From Homalodisca vitripennis (Eukaryota; Arthropoda; Insecta; Hemiptera; Cicadellidae), in NCBI RefSeq assembly GCF_021130785.1, contig NC_060213.1, positions 65,944,001-66,008,000 on the forward strand: 64,000 nucleotides of DNA, given 5' to 3'. Each line of letters starts with the position of its first letter. The stretch's first letter is position 1. Positions 46,791-58,400 of the stretch are shown one piece after another. The notes below the pieces were generated by a model. The model saw only the letters and a program-made list of their open reading frames with translations, had not been told where the DNA came from and made no database searches. The position numbers and the translations under genes are program-made.

Positions 46791-47639
46791 CTGTAGCAAC
46801 CGAAATCTACAGGTGAGTTTTGTTGTGTCATGAGAAAATATCCTGTGTAATTTATTGGAAGTTGTTATCTCACCCCGTCCAGCGGTTATCATGTGGACAC
46901 GTGTAAACAAACAATAAAACAAACACCGACTCTTTTCACCTGTGGGAGGGCTTCGCTTTCGCTATTCCAATACGGGCAATAATTATGTTCCTTTGTTAGT
47001 TTTCCTCTTGTAATAACACAGTTTGGATAATTTGAAAGGAATATAACGGTATTATATAATTAGATTTATCTTAGGTTATTTATTTTAAAATTGAAAGCCA
47101 CTTCTTCTCACACCCCCTGGTCGTCTTGTCTCACCTAACTAGCTTTAGTGCTAATGGTTGGTGGTATAATTGACCTTGCTAATTATTTTCACAGGTACTC
47201 TGTACTACTATTCTTACTATAGCATATTTTTGCGTGTTCGGCCATAAAGCAGAAACAAAAGGACAATTTATTTAAATGCAAGAATATAATGCGCAAGTTG
47301 TACGCAAACAATCTAAAGAAATCCGTGAGATTCCCTTCTTCTAATAGAAAGAAATGGCACCACACGAGTTTCTACAAGGGAAGAGGTAAAAGTTGGTAAA
47401 ACTTAATTTTATTTTTGTTAAGCCAATAGTCCTTTCTCTTGCCGGTCTTGAAGCTTTTATTAGTACATAAACATTACCAACAAACGCCTTCTCTGTCCCT
47501 CTTCATTACTGTTCTCTCATTCTCCTCACAATTCTGCAACTCGCTATCCCGTCCTCTTTCTCCCTCTCTACCTCCCCTATGTCATCAGGATTAATGTAAG
47601 AGGACAATATGGTAGCACAGCAACCTCGCTAGTCCCCAG

Positions 47640-47915
47640 TTCGCCGCAAAGGCGTTGTGAATTACGCCTTTATTACACCTCTATCCATTCATTCTCATAG
47701 AAACAATGGATTACTGACCTGACAAAGGTACGGCTCTAACAGAAACCTGTCTCGTCACCCGCAAAGGCATTCAGAAAATAGGGTCCACTGACTATCCTGT
47801 CATGCATATGGGAACAATGAATTACTGTGCTGACAAAGACAAGTACATCTTACCATTCCCAGGTGACATTCGGTAGGGCTCCATCAAAAGTCTGTCTTGT
47901 CAACCATATTATAAT
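47640..47915. repeat. diverged ~111-116-bp duplication
   Basis: AACAATGGATTACTG (47702) and AACAATGAATTACTG (47813) are followed by CTGACAAAGGTACGG / CTGACAAAGACAAG and GAAACCTGTCTCGTCACC / AAAGTCTGTCTTGTCAACC. GCCGCAAAGGCGTT / CCCGCAAAGGCATT precede them. The segment is GC-richer than average. No open frame of note. Confidence 0.55.
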
Positions 47916-48724
47916 TTACAACATGCGTGTTAAAAACATTGTACTTATGGAGGAAAACTTAAGGTTATTTTACTACATCTAACACTTACAGCGCCCCCCC
48001 AAAGTCCAACAGACCACCTTCCGTTACTGTATGGTTATCACGTGTGCACATACAGACATAAATTAGCAGTTTGAAAATGTAATAAAAAGTGGAAATTGTA
48101 TCTTTCGTAGTTTATTCGGCGCCCTACACCATATTGATACTGCATGATATAGTTTATACTAAACAAAAGTCATAATATGTGAGGTAATACTCTGAACTTG
48201 AATAGAGCTGTATATTATGTAACATATTCATTGCTGAAAACGCGTTATGAATTTCACACGCGTGGACCACGTAGTCAAATTCCTGTCTCAGCTATATTTA
48301 TTTAGACGTGTCTTCGCACATAGCGAGTTTAATTATTATACACGGTTTTTAATGTCGAAGTTCTAAATTAATGAAAAAATAGATTGTATAATTATCATTT
48401 TTCGTGCGTTAAATATCATTTGAACTTATATAAAAGATAAAGTTTCTTTTATATAAACTTATATAAAAAGAACTAACGTTTCTTATATTAGAAATATCGA
48501 GAACTAACGATTTGTTTGCTGAAATAACGTGAAATAACGAAGAACTAACGATTAGGATGCGAATGGAATGTGCGGGGCCGACTTCACTATGTGCAAGGTT
48601 TAACATTTAACTTATACGGGACTAAAATAAATATAGTCAGTATATTCTGATCTTAAATTATAAAATTCATTTCGATAATTGGAAAAAAATGCGATTGAGT
48701 AAGAATATTTTTCAATTTGTTGTC

Positions 48725-48990
48725 CTTAAGGTTTCTTACAAATAATAAATTAAAATAAACATATCTACATAAAAAGCTTCAGAATAAGTGTCGCCTGTTT
48801 TGAAACTCACTTTCAGCTCCCCGGCTTCTTTCGTCTCTAGTTTCCTTCTTCGTTTTTGTCGTCACTCTTTGGAGAATCTGTCTCTATTCTTTTCCCACTC
48901 GTCGTTTCAAAACCTTGTATAAACACACTGTTGTATGAACTGGCTTTTAGCGCAGTCTTTTTGATGTTATGGTTTATATAAGAGTGTTAC
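48725..48990 (+). repeat. dispersed repeat family Z, copy 3
   Basis: AAGGTTTCTTACAAATAAT, AAATTAAAATAAACATATC, a pyrimidine-rich middle, TCACTCTTTGGAGAATCTG, CCTTGTATAAACACACTG and ACTGGCTTTTAG. It aligns end to end with 22905-23175 and in its second half with 36285-36450. Confidence 0.5.
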
Positions 48991-49279
48991 TATTTTTTAC
49001 ATAAATATCACTTTTATTGTTCTAAAATTTTTAAAAAAGTAAGTTTTTGATACGGATTGAAATAGGGCTACAATCCCTCCTTAGATGAACTATATTTCTA
49101 ATTTTCAACTTCCCAATGGCCTAGAAAGGTGAAATTATACAAACGTGTCTTATGCTCTCAACAGCTTTCGGGACCAAAATACATCTTATACCGGAAGTTG
49201 ATTCCGGCCAATGCACCATACTTACGGTCTAAGATATGTTTGATGTCGGAAGTTGTTGAAAGCTTAAGAAACCTTAAGA

Positions 49280-49385
49280 AGCTTAAGAAGAAGAAAGCGG
49301 TACTATTGGGGCTGGAAAAAGTTTACTACTGCCTGTCTGTCTGTCTGTCTGTCCGCCATCTCGAATGAACTGATAGACGTGGGGC
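49280..49385 (+). repeat. F1-like fragment with (CTGT)n microsatellite
   Basis: CTGTCTGTCTGTCTGTCTGTC occupies 49333-49353, preceded by GGGGCTGGAAAAAGTTTACT and followed by CCGCCATCTCGAATGAACTG. This is the F1-type order (TCTGGAAAAA, TCTGTCTGTC, TCCG, TCGAGA, GAACTGA). A neighbouring GAAGCTTAAGAAG run lies at about 49275. The open frame at 49129-49368 crosses this repeat. Confidence 0.5.
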
Positions 49386-50064
49386 TGGTCCTTTAGGATT
49401 AGTTTCAAGGACAATGTGTGCCGTTTGCTCTCTTATCGACAGTTGGCTAAATACTTCTTGCTTGCGCTACAACTACAACAGTTTATAACTTAAGGAAATT
49501 ATATTTTTTTATTAAATATAATCTTAGACATTTTTAGACAGTATTAAATATTATTCTTAACGAAATTATATTTGATATAAATAAAAAACATGTCACTTAT
49601 TAAAACTTTAAGACATGTGCACAGGAAAAGATTTTATATTTAGCCGTTTCTTTTTGTGACTGATTACAAAATAAATTGAGTAAACTTATGAGTTCAAATT
49701 TCTTTAAATCTGTAGTGGAATATAAACTTCTGTATTACGTAGGTGGGTTTTTGTTAGTAAGTTTAAATCAGATAAGTTTAGTGTTGTAAACATGTTTGTT
49801 CTCTTCCCTTATATGGATTAAAATTAACAAAAACTTTATAAATTAATAACATGTTGTAAACTAAAATTTTTTATTAAGTCTTAATGAAGAAATCAACGTT
49901 TAATTAACTTATAACTATGAAAAATATCTGGCCAAAAGGTTATGTATGACATCTGTTGGATAAAAGTCAGTGTGAAAGTTTAATATGAAATACACTTGAA
50001 TGAAAAATAAAACTATATCGTGTAGTCATGAACAATTCTAACACCATTCAAAAATGTAAAATAG

Positions 50065-50300
50065 CTTACTAATTAAAAATTTAGAGATATTCGTTACAGT
50101 CTGATTTGTTTTACAACTTCTTCACTCCCAGAGCATACACCCATTCATGTGCTAAATCTGACTTCATCCCGTGAATTCTATACGCCAAGAGAAACATTTG
50201 GAAACAGTCTCGTTCTCTTATTCAGCTGAAAGCTGTCCTTAGTTGGATCGAAACTTGCCCATAAATTGAGTTCAACGTTTACTAAAAATACGTTACAATG
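50065..50300 (+). repeat. dispersed repeat family Y, copy 4
   Basis: AGCTTACTAATTAAAAATTT, AGATATTCGTTACAGT, TGATTTGTTTTACAAC, CCATTCATGTGC, GGAAACAGTCTCGT, GCTGAAAGCTGTCCTTAG and CCATAAATTGAGTT pair it with 23875-24100 over its whole length. The minus-strand open frame 50178-50420 is inside it. Confidence 0.55.
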
Positions 50301-50466
50301 CAGAGAGGAAGTTACTTTCGAACCAAGTCGATTTATAGTAGATACGCTTTTAAATAGTTTTCGCCATACGACTCTAAAATGACTTCTAGTGCAATAATAA
50401 ATAAGAAAATACAGTTCCACAACAGTTTTAAACTTTAGGAAAGGTTTAAGTTACATTTATTGTAAA

Positions 50467-50966
50467 TCTATATATATATATATATAAATGAATGTTTGTG
50501 TGTTTGTCCTTTATGGAATCGTAAACTATTTGACCGATCATTACGAAAATTTGTATGTATATGTATTTTTCCACGAAGAAGGTTTCTACGCTATGTCTAT
50601 TGATGTAACTCGCCCCCCAGGTGGCATTGCCAAAGATAATAGTTTTCAAAGCGCCTGCACATTATAAACTGTAATAACGAGACAGTTATGAATATTTAAT
50701 AGTCAAACACTATTTGAAGGCGCTAAGTTATGATGTATATTTGTCTTGAAGATAAATTTCTGGTTGAACTTAAAGCTTGAGTGTTAGACCACTTTATAAT
50801 AAAACACATGTACGTGTACAATGGCTATAAACATATACAGATTTTCTTGATCGTGGCAACAAAGCAAACTCTACATCGGCGTTGGAAATATAATTTACTT
50901 GAGCCAGAAGTGCACATACACGGGTAACGCTTACGAAAAGCGTTCAAAGCTGTGGGAAACAGCTAG
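50467..50966 (+). mobile_element. Helitron-like non-autonomous element (500 bp)
   Basis: It begins A|TCTATATATATATATATATA, then AATGAATGTTTGTGTGTTTG and ACTATTTGACCGATCATTAC, and ends GCTGTGGGAAACAGCTAG|T. The TC start and CTAG|T end match the copies at 33982-34843 and 55733; the subterminal palindrome has decayed here. The segment TTGGAAATATAATTTACTTG and CCAGAAGTGCACATACACGG also match the 55.6-kb copy. The minus-strand frame 50446-50649 is inside the repeat. Confidence 0.5.
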
Positions 50967-51744
50967 TAAAACAATATTATTCATAACGAGGCTAGGTTGG
51001 TTGAGTTGATTAAATACAACTGATTCGTTTAGATTACACTTGATTTTGTAATATAGGTGTCTCTAAATTCATAACGATGCAAGGAGTTAATTTTAAGCTT
51101 CTCCGTCGCCTACTTTTATATCTCATCAGACGGATGTGCTCTCCAGATTCCACGAGTGAAGTCTTTGAAAGTGTTGGATTTCAGGTGCTAAACCAACAGT
51201 CACAAAACAATATTATTGAATAAGATTTATAAATTAAAACATGTTACGCTTGTATTGTGATTATTACTTAATATGTCACTAAGATATCCTTTATTATCAT
51301 CCCCAACAAAAATTCATAAAATGTTAGTAGAATCCATTTTTTTGAGAGGATCCATGGATTGAGAAAATTTCAGGCAGTCTTAAAGGTATTTTGTGTTTCA
51401 GTTTTTTAACATAATAATTCCTCACCGATTAGATATTTGAAGGCAAAATCAAAGAATTATATTTTAAATGCTGTTTAATCGAATGCATTAAATTAACTAG
51501 TGAACATAGGAAAAAAAGCAAAATTTTATATAATTCGACCTTAAAATATACAGGAGTATGTTTTGTGTATATACTATATCTTGGATTTTCCATATTAAAA
51601 CAAATTCTTGATTCTTGTACAGTCATTTTAAGTGTATAAAACTATTATTACTACAATTTAAAATGTAAAAAAATAAAATTATTGTTAATGTGTATTTGGT
51701 ATCAATCGAGAGTTCTTACGTTCTAGATGTCCCTTTTGTGGATT

Positions 51745-51935
51745 TACAAATCTCATTTAGAAACGTTTGTAGGATCCTCCTCCTCCTTGTGATAGGGAGA
51801 TTCTCCTAAATGACAGAGACGTGCCGGAGCGACGTCAGCAGCCAGAAATGTATTATTCATCCCCATTTCTCTCTCTTCTTCCTTTATACTACCACAGATG
51901 ATTCCATTACATACCCCACAAATGCTCAGCTTAAA
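51745..51935 (+). repeat. dispersed repeat family X, copy 2
   Basis: AAATCTCATTTAGAAACGTT, CTCCTCCTCCTTGTGA, CTAAATGACAGAGACGTGCC, GTATTATTCATCCCCATT, TTTATACTACCACAGATGAT and ACCCCACAAATG align with 26985-27185. The two open frames overlapping here, 51753-52043 (minus) and 51810-52049 (plus), are repeat sequence. Confidence 0.65.
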
Positions 51936-52049
51936 ATTCCTTTTGATGATTGTCGAGTAAAATTCCTGTTTAATAGTTTGGTAAAAGATAGCCAATTTGC
52001 GTTGTATAAACTTGTAGCATTTAAAACAAATTATCAAAAACATAAGTAA

Positions 52050-52345
52050 TAATTGGCTGAGCGTTAGCCAAAGCTATCGCCGAGGGTCTGGAAAAACGTC
52101 TGTCCATCTGTCAGCACGATGTCTCCAGACAAAGCATACACTTGAAATTTTACATGGAGTTCATTTTTATATAAGCAATATTGAGTGCGATGTTGGTGAA
52201 TGTCACTCTATAAAATTTTGCTGAGTGCTAACTAACAGTTTGAAATTATGGGTAACCGTTAATGGAAACGGGAAAATAGTAGAATTAAAACATTTGTAAA
52301 CAAATCGAGTTCAGTCATTTAAAATTATAGATGTTACATATAAAC
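52050..52345 (+). repeat. dispersed repeat F1, sense copy
   Basis: TTGGCTGAGCGTTAGCC, AAGCTATCGCCGAGGGTCTGG, GTCTGTCCATCTGTC, TTGAAATTTTACATGGAG, ATAAGCAATATTGAG and a second GCTGAGTGCTAAC about 165 bases later, then TTTGTAAACAAATCGAGTTCAG. This is the clearest copy for the start of the unit. Confidence 0.6.
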
Positions 52346-52504
52346 AGATCCAAGGACACATTCATGATATTAAAAACAACAAAATCGATATAATCCTTTG
52401 CCACTCTTAAATGTTTTTAAGGGCGTTTTTTCTACGTCAGAGACATTGTAAACTATAATTCTAGACGTTTTAAAAAAATAAACAGTCTAAACCATTTGTA
52501 TTTT

Positions 52505-52580
52505 TATGACTTACCAGGGAATTGAACCCGTGGACTCTCGGTTAGAGTGACGTAGTCATGCCCTTAGCTTATACTGAAAG
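52505..52580 (-). repeat. tRNA-like fragment (fossil SINE head)
   Basis: On the minus strand GACTACGTCACTCTAACCGA, then GAGAGTCCACGGGTTCAATTCCCTGG, resembles an anticodon arm plus T arm with a good B box (GGTTCAATTCC). No complete acceptor stem or A box could be paired, so it is not called as a tRNA gene. Confidence 0.35.
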
Positions 52581-53509
52581 CCTTGGTTATAGTTGATGGT
52601 TATATTGATGGTTATAGTGTCCGGACTATGGGCTCAAATCGTAAATCTGACAAAGATATTTTGCCTTGATTTTAACGGGGTCAGTCGGATAGTGCCCTTG
52701 AGTTTTCCGTACGACCCCCTACATTTTGACAAGGCTCTGATGGGATTTAAAATTTCACCCCCTTTCCTGAAATGGTCGGCTAAAACTAAAGCAAGTGATA
52801 TGAAAGTCTCATATTGGTTTTCACCTGAAAGTAATGAAGTTATTTAGCAAGAGGAGGACAATTAAGACTTAGAGGAAAATGGAAGAATTAATTTGAGACG
52901 GGAAGGGTATCCAAACACATCGGGCTCTTAGTCCGATTGACCACTTTTTTACAAGGGACCTACCAAAAAGATAGATCTGGGCTCTTAGTTCAGGAATCGG
53001 TAGGTTTGGACCTTCTCCAAACCATGAATCCTAGATATTGAAATCCTTCACTGGTTCCAAATCCTTTCAGATTAGTAGTACTTGTAGTACTCTAGTAATG
53101 GTAATATTGAATTATCTCATTATTCTTGAGTGTGTTTGGAGCTGAGGGAGTAACTAGCTTTGTTAACTTATAGAGGAAATTGGAAATCGGTGCCTTTCGT
53201 CAGGACTTGAACCCTTCGCCTTGAATAATAAGAACCTTTCGTTCTTATTATTCTTTGTTAGCACACTTCAAAACGGTACAGTTAAATACATTTCTTTCAA
53301 ACTTAGAGCAAACAAATGGTGTATCACCTCCTCAATTGTAAAGAATGGTGCTTCTCGAGCAGTTTCTACTTTGTTTATTCCATAACAACAAACAAACTAG
53401 AAATTGTAGTTTTTGGAATATCTAGGGGAAATTGATACCTCCATTTGGGACTTTAGCAGATAACAGTCTTTTAAAACCTAACTGGGTGATGAACGTTAGA
53501 GACACCTAT
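52581..53509. other. unassigned region, one short ORF
   Basis: The plus-strand frame at 52593-52847 (84 codons, PLSFPYDPLHFDKALMGFK) matches nothing I know. 'gggctcttagt' occurs at about 52922 and 52980, and a perfect hairpin AATAATAAGAAC...GTTCTTATTATT lies at 53225-53251. A B-box-like phrase (minus strand GGGTTCAAGTCC) near 53200 suggests another SINE head fossil. Confidence 0.3.
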
Positions 53510-53830
53510 TACTCGAGACGCTGAACAAATTCATTTCTGTATGTCTGTCCGTAAGATATCACAAGAACAAATTCATCTATACAATTAAAAGTTTACATGG
53601 AGCTTCAAATCTTTATAAGCAATATCAAACACCATGATGGTATTTGTCATTTCACGGTATTTGGTTGAGCGTTAGCGAAATGTTTACATAAATTTTATGG
53701 ATAACTTTGATGACAAGAAAAAAATTTCAAATTAAAGAAAAGTTTTGAACAAACTGAGTAAAATCATATTACGTTTTAACACGTAATGTAGTTAGTTAGA
53801 CATGTAGCCTAATGAAGTGAGTTATGTACT
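53510..53830 (+). repeat. dispersed repeat F1, sense copy
   Basis: ACGCTGAACAAATTCATTTC, TGTATGTCTGTCCGTAAGAT, TTAAAAGTTTACATGGAGCTTC, ATAAGCAATATCAAACACC, ATTTGGTTGAGCGTTAGCG, then TTGAACAAACTGAGTAAAATC and TTAGACATGTAGCCTA, the inverse of the TAGGCTACATGT block in the minus-strand copies. Confidence 0.6.
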
Positions 53831-54784
53831 TAAAATTTTGCTTTCAGCCATTGCAAATCCTTTTTCGCAACACATCCATCATGTGGCGTATTCCTACGTT
53901 CTTTTTAGAATTTTGATAGTCTACTAACCTTTGGCATGTGCACGTTGATTTAATTTTGAATAATACTAATACGGCTGTGTGAACTTATTTCATGCCTCAT
54001 AATGCTAATAGGCATTAACTTCTTCCATCGCATTATGCCAAGGATCTCTAAGAGGATAGAACAGGAGGTGAGACAAAACGGCACGAGGTAACAGTATTGA
54101 CAGAGTCCTTAGACCAAGGCATTTACTGGCACTGATCCAGGATAAAGCTTAGCACCATGAACGTTTCCTTCGGTCCTCGGTTCTTCTATTATTCATAGCA
54201 TACAATAAAATATTGGTTCAGAATTCACGGTTAATTGATACATTTGTCTCCGGTTCTTAGTTGTTTGTAACAAGCCATCGGTTTTTATTTATAAATGTTA
54301 TTTAACTGTATAATAACATTTGATTCTAGATTAATAATAAAACTAAATTCTTTAAATGGAATTTCATCACGTAAATCATACTGCCATATTTTGGCCGTGG
54401 GCTTTCTTGTTATTTAACCTACGCTGATATGATAAGATAAAATTATATAGTAGGGACAACTTAAAAGTGTTACTTTAATAAACTTTTTCTGAAATTCTAT
54501 TGGTTAGAGTTTTGGAACAAATTTAATGTTTGTAGGTCTACGTTTTAAAGACACACGTTGAGAGTTATTTCTTAAAGTAAAGAACGCTCTTGTTCTTTGG
54601 TAAAGGTAACTTAATCTGCCCTAGAAATGAAAACAAAATTGGAACCATATACTGTATAATTTATACACTGGAATGCAATAAAATTATAATAAATTTGACG
54701 GAATTTAGTCCCATCATGGTTTAGCTATTCCATGCCTGGCCTTCAAACCCATTAATATTAAGCATTTATAACTCTATCGCGTCC

Positions 54785-54855
54785 GGAGTTATTAACTGAT
54801 TGACTGGAGTAATTGACTGATAGTTTGGAGTTACTGATTGATAGTGCGGAGTTAC
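54785..54855. repeat. 21-bp minisatellite, about 3.3 units
   Basis: GGAGTTATTAACTGATTGACT, GGAGTAATTGACTGATAGTTT and GGAGTTACTGATTGATAGTGC follow one another at 54785, 54806 and 54827, then GGAGTTAC. It lies just upstream of the Helitron-like sequence. Confidence 0.85.
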
Positions 54856-54859
54856 ATTC

Positions 54860-55733
54860 CGACGGCTGCGTTGTTTGGTTTCACGCGTAAACTATTCAAC
54901 AGATTGAACTGAAATTTTACATGGATGTTCTTAAGGTACCTGGAATGAATATAGGCCTATTAATATTTCTAAAATATCTTTGGGAAACGCCCCACTGGTC
55001 CTTAAAGTAGCAAATAATCCCATGTTGGTTACTAAAGTTGTGAAATATTTAATTAAAAGTCCCTGTCAAATGTAATAAACTGTTCTGTGTAAACTTTGTT
55101 TGATGACACCACAACCATATCTTTATTTAAACACGATATTTAATTTTTTATATTTTTAGCGTGCAAATTTTCTAAGGAGTAACTATTAAGTTTTCACTCC
55201 ATTTATAGTTTAGGCGATTAAATAAGTACAGTACTCGTCTACCTTAGAAGATGTTCTAACACACAAGATGACGAAGAATCCCTTTGAAGCAGTCGGCAAG
55301 AACTATGCTAGATAAAAGTTCGCTGGACTGTGCTTTTGAGCTAATGTATTAATTCCAGCTCTAAATGTTTGTAAAGAAACAAATACGAAAATAGTGTAAT
55401 TGTTAATGTACTTTTAACTGTAAATGTTTAGCAAATACTAAGTATTAGATATAATAAAAAGGTAAATATCTAACTTTTACTATAACTTTCTTCTTATCTC
55501 TGATCTGTGATATATATATTTAATTTAAGGCAAAATCAACCAAAAAATGCTCAAACCGGGAGTAAATTAAAATGCACAATTACCATAAATATACACTTAC
55601 TAACATATTTTATTGAACGTGGAAATGAGGCAAAATCAACATTGGCGTCGGAAATATAATTCGTTCGAACTAGAAGTACTCATATTGGTGCTAAACCTAA
55701 GAAAGCGCGTGAAAAGCCGCGGGTAACTGCTAG
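54860..55733 (+). mobile_element. Helitron-like non-autonomous element (5' end unclear)
   Basis: It ends GTGAAAAGCCGCGGGTAACTG followed by CTAG|T (55730-55733). Internally, CGCCCCACTGGTCCTTAAAG, AATCCCATGTTGGT, CTGTCAAATGTAAT and CACAACCATATCTTT match 33982-34843, and GGAAATATAATTCGTTCGAAC matches 50467-50966. The 5' boundary is not defined by a clear A|TC and was set by homology only. Confidence 0.45.
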
Positions 55734-55929
55734 TACATAATAACCTGGAGCATAGGTGCCTATTGATCCATAGAATAACCCTTTATTGATTTTCAAGCCA
55801 AACGTCATAGGCCAGTAAAGTTACTGGGCAAAATTTTGGGCGGTTATTTTGTTAGAAACTTTCGTACATTTTGTTGAGTATTTCGATACTGGATTACATT
55901 TGTTTATGTCAAAATTATTTGTGATATTA

Positions 55930-56085
55930 CCTTTAAATTAGTAACGTAATATACATTATTGTGCCAAACATCATGAACAGATCAGATTTAAGATATTGAA
56001 ACTTAGTTTAATGACTTTTTATAAACTGGACGATGGAAAATGTCCGGAAAAGTCTTGTTACTTGCACAGTCTTTTTACTTTCGTA
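55930..56085 (+). repeat. Penelope-like terminal repeat relic
   Basis: GAACAGATCAGATTTAAG, ATATTGAAACTTAG, ACTGGACGATGGAAAATGTC, CGGAAAAGTCTTGTTACTTG and CACAGTCTTTTTAC follow the order of the repeat at 25670-25780 but are diverged. The hammerhead-like core has decayed (no CTGANGA). No coding part adjoins. Confidence 0.55.
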
Positions 56086-56089
56086 AAAA

Positions 56090-56920
56090 CGAAAAAAAAA
56101 AAACACCAAAAATTTGGTGCAATAAATACAAAATTACTAAAGCTTTTCTAATATGGTGAGAAAGATCTAAGCTCTACGAAAGATACTGCATAAATATGAA
56201 ACATCGACAGACGATGGACTACATCTGCCTGATAGTAAAAAAATGAAGTGGATGAATTCGATAATTCGCTAATGTCATTAATAAAAAAAAATTGCATTCA
56301 TGCAGCTACTTTATTTCCTTTATTTTTCTAATTTGTTTTTTCAAAAAGTGCTTTTATAATTTGCATTATAATATTTTTATCAAGTATTATATTTAACTCA
56401 ATAAAGCCTTCAATAAATAAGCGAACAATAATTCTGCATTTTACACAAAAGGTTCCAAAAATAAATAAACTTCATTTAGTAAGGTTTATGAAAGAGAGCT
56501 TTTATAATGCGAGACTTTTTAATCAGCGTTCGCAAGTTTAAATGAAGACAATTCCTTTCATTGTATTCTGACTTCCGTTTCATCATGGAAGAAAGAATGA
56601 AGTAAAATATTTTATTATGGAATCTTTTGGTTACCGCTTCCATAATTTTCTTTAGTATGCAATTAACAAAACCCTATTTAAAACCAGTACTAATTATACA
56701 ATCTTAACTGTAATTAATACATATTTAAAAAAGTTATTGTAATATTTTAGTCAAATATAAATATGTAGATATGTGGAACTCATAGTATTTAAAAGCTAAA
56801 TATTATAAATTGTTAATCCTAACAAACTATACATAATTCAGTTAACTCCTTTAATGTAAACATCCGCAATAAAGCCATCGTTTATAAGTTTACTTGGAGT
56901 GAGGAACGATATCTAACTTC
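56090..56920. other. AT-rich, nothing recognised
   Basis: A-rich runs and AT-rich sequence; no repeat family, hairpin or coding relic noticed. Confidence 0.35.
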
Positions 56921-56924
56921 AATA

Positions 56925-57060
56925 GCAAGGCAAGTAGCAAGGCTTCAAATGTTTACGTAAGTGTGTAAGGGATCCACAGAACTAAATGAGGTTTACCGCT
57001 TGAATAGATTTGACTCTTGTTGATGCAACGCGGTGAATGAAAAAAGAAAGTTTTCAAATA
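56925..57060 (-). repeat. dispersed repeat family Y, inverted copy
   Basis: The plus strand GGCTTCAAATGTTTACGTAAG, GTGTGTAAGGGATCC, AATGAGGTTTACCGCTTGAA and TAGATTTGA is the reverse complement of the 32860-33000 copy (TTCAAGTGCGTAAACCTCATT, TCCCTTACACACTTACGTAA). Confidence 0.55.
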
Positions 57061-57382
57061 TATCGCTCAATAATTCAGAATGGAGTCTTGTTCTAATTTT
57101 AGTGTGTATAGAATATTCGTCTTATTTGTGGGTCTACTATGTTTGATCACTCTTTACTTGTAGCGTATAGTTTTGTATGCGAAACCATTATAATCGTTAG
57201 TAATGAGGTTTCATATTCTACCTGTATAATATATCTGGTTTTACAGGATTGGTGGTCTGGTAACGTTTCTTTCATATCAGTGAACGCCTCTGGGTATCAG
57301 TTGATGCGTTGATGTCCTGACGAAAGAAAAAAATCCTCTAAATATTAATGATTATCTACCATATAACAGAATATAATTGGAA

Positions 57383-57591
57383 GTGCCGATGGCCAAGCGG
57401 TCTAGGTAGTTGGACTTTGGGTCTGAGTTAGAGATAGCGCAGGTTCAAATCCTGTCTGTGGGCACTTTTTATCAGTACCATCAACCTCGTACTGTATCGA
57501 ATCTCCCCCTTATTCTGTTTGATAAGATCCTCGCACAGGCCAGTGACCCATGAGGACGGACAGAATAAGGCTTAAAAAAAAAAAAAAAAAA
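57383..57591 (+). mobile_element. tRNA-derived SINE with pol III promoter boxes and A tail
   Basis: The head (57383-57465) looks like a class II (Leu/Ser-like) tRNA: acceptor strands GTGCCGA and TGGGCAC (one mismatch), A box TGGCCAAGCGG (fits TRGYNNARNGG), anticodon stem TTGGA/TCTGA around CTTTGGG, a long variable arm and B box GGTTCAAATCC. The loop would read anticodon UUG, which does not suit a Leu/Ser tRNA, so it is not a functional tRNA gene. A body of about 100 bases ends AGAATAAGGCTT and is followed by about 18 A. Two further copies are at 979-1195 (minus) and 26118-26300. Such elements borrow LINE enzymes; the partner LINE is not in this window. No clear target duplication was seen. 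Confidence 0.85.
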
Positions 57592-58149
57592 TTATAGAGG
57601 GTCCGATCGTAAAAGCCTGCATAGCGATCAAATATTAGAATGTATAAAAGCCTACAGAACACTTTGAGTGTGGGTTGTTTGGTTTAGGGTTAACAAAAAA
57701 TACCCTATATGCTGACTAAGTCACAAGTTGATAATTTTTTAATTATTCGATACAATTTATGACACCAAAAACGCAAAATGGGTAAATAATAAAATCTATT
57801 TAGATATATTTTACCAGGAGCCTCTTATCAGGTATGTATTTTAATTTTTATCTAAGTTTATCTTGATATTCGTTCTCACGTAAAATATAACTTAAAATGT
57901 TAAGCACTATACAGTCAAATGAAATTAATATCTTTAGGTTAGAAATTTTGTTTCTAATACATTTCTATTTTTACCCTAACACGCAGTGAGCTTTAAGCTT
58001 ATGTATTGGTAAGCTTGATGAAATAAAGCTTCGAGTAATATTGACGCATTCTGTTTCGTGTGTTTTAATTTCATATGTAGACCTTTAAAATTGTTTAATA
58101 CTTCATGTCTACATTGACAGTAGACAAGAATAAGTTCTTTGATGGTAAA

Positions 58150-58400
58150 TTGCCATTCATGGGATTTGGCTGAGCGTCATTGAAGTTATCACTCGGGAGG
58201 CTGCCACTATCTCTCTTTTGTCTTCAGGAGGAATGTAACATTTTCTGAATACTTGTTTCTCTGTGTGTCTGCCCGAAGTTCGTCTCTTCATAATGAAATG
58301 AAATGAGCTAAAGACTAGAAATTTTGTATACAGGCTCTGAGAATCTTGTCACTGGAGACATGGTGTGGCGTGCTTCTGCCTTATATTACGAATAATTCTT
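58150..58400 (+). repeat. dispersed repeat F1, degenerate sense copy
   Basis: CATGGGATTTGGCTGAGCG, then TCATTGAAGTTATCACTCGGG, TTCTCTGTGTGTCTGCCCG, GAAATGAGCTAAAGACTAGA and TTTTGTATACAGGCTC. The (TCTG)n core is short here. Confidence 0.5.

Noticed and set aside
52593..52847. 84-codon ORF with PLSFPYDPLHFDKALMGF
   Set aside because: The composition looks protein-like, but no family is recognised and no neighbouring coding sequence extends it.
57383..57465. A functional tRNA gene
   Set aside because: A and B boxes and most stems are present, but the acceptor stem has a G:G mismatch, the anticodon (UUG) does not suit a Leu/Ser-type tRNA, and the sequence continues into a body and A tail shared with two other copies; it is a SINE.
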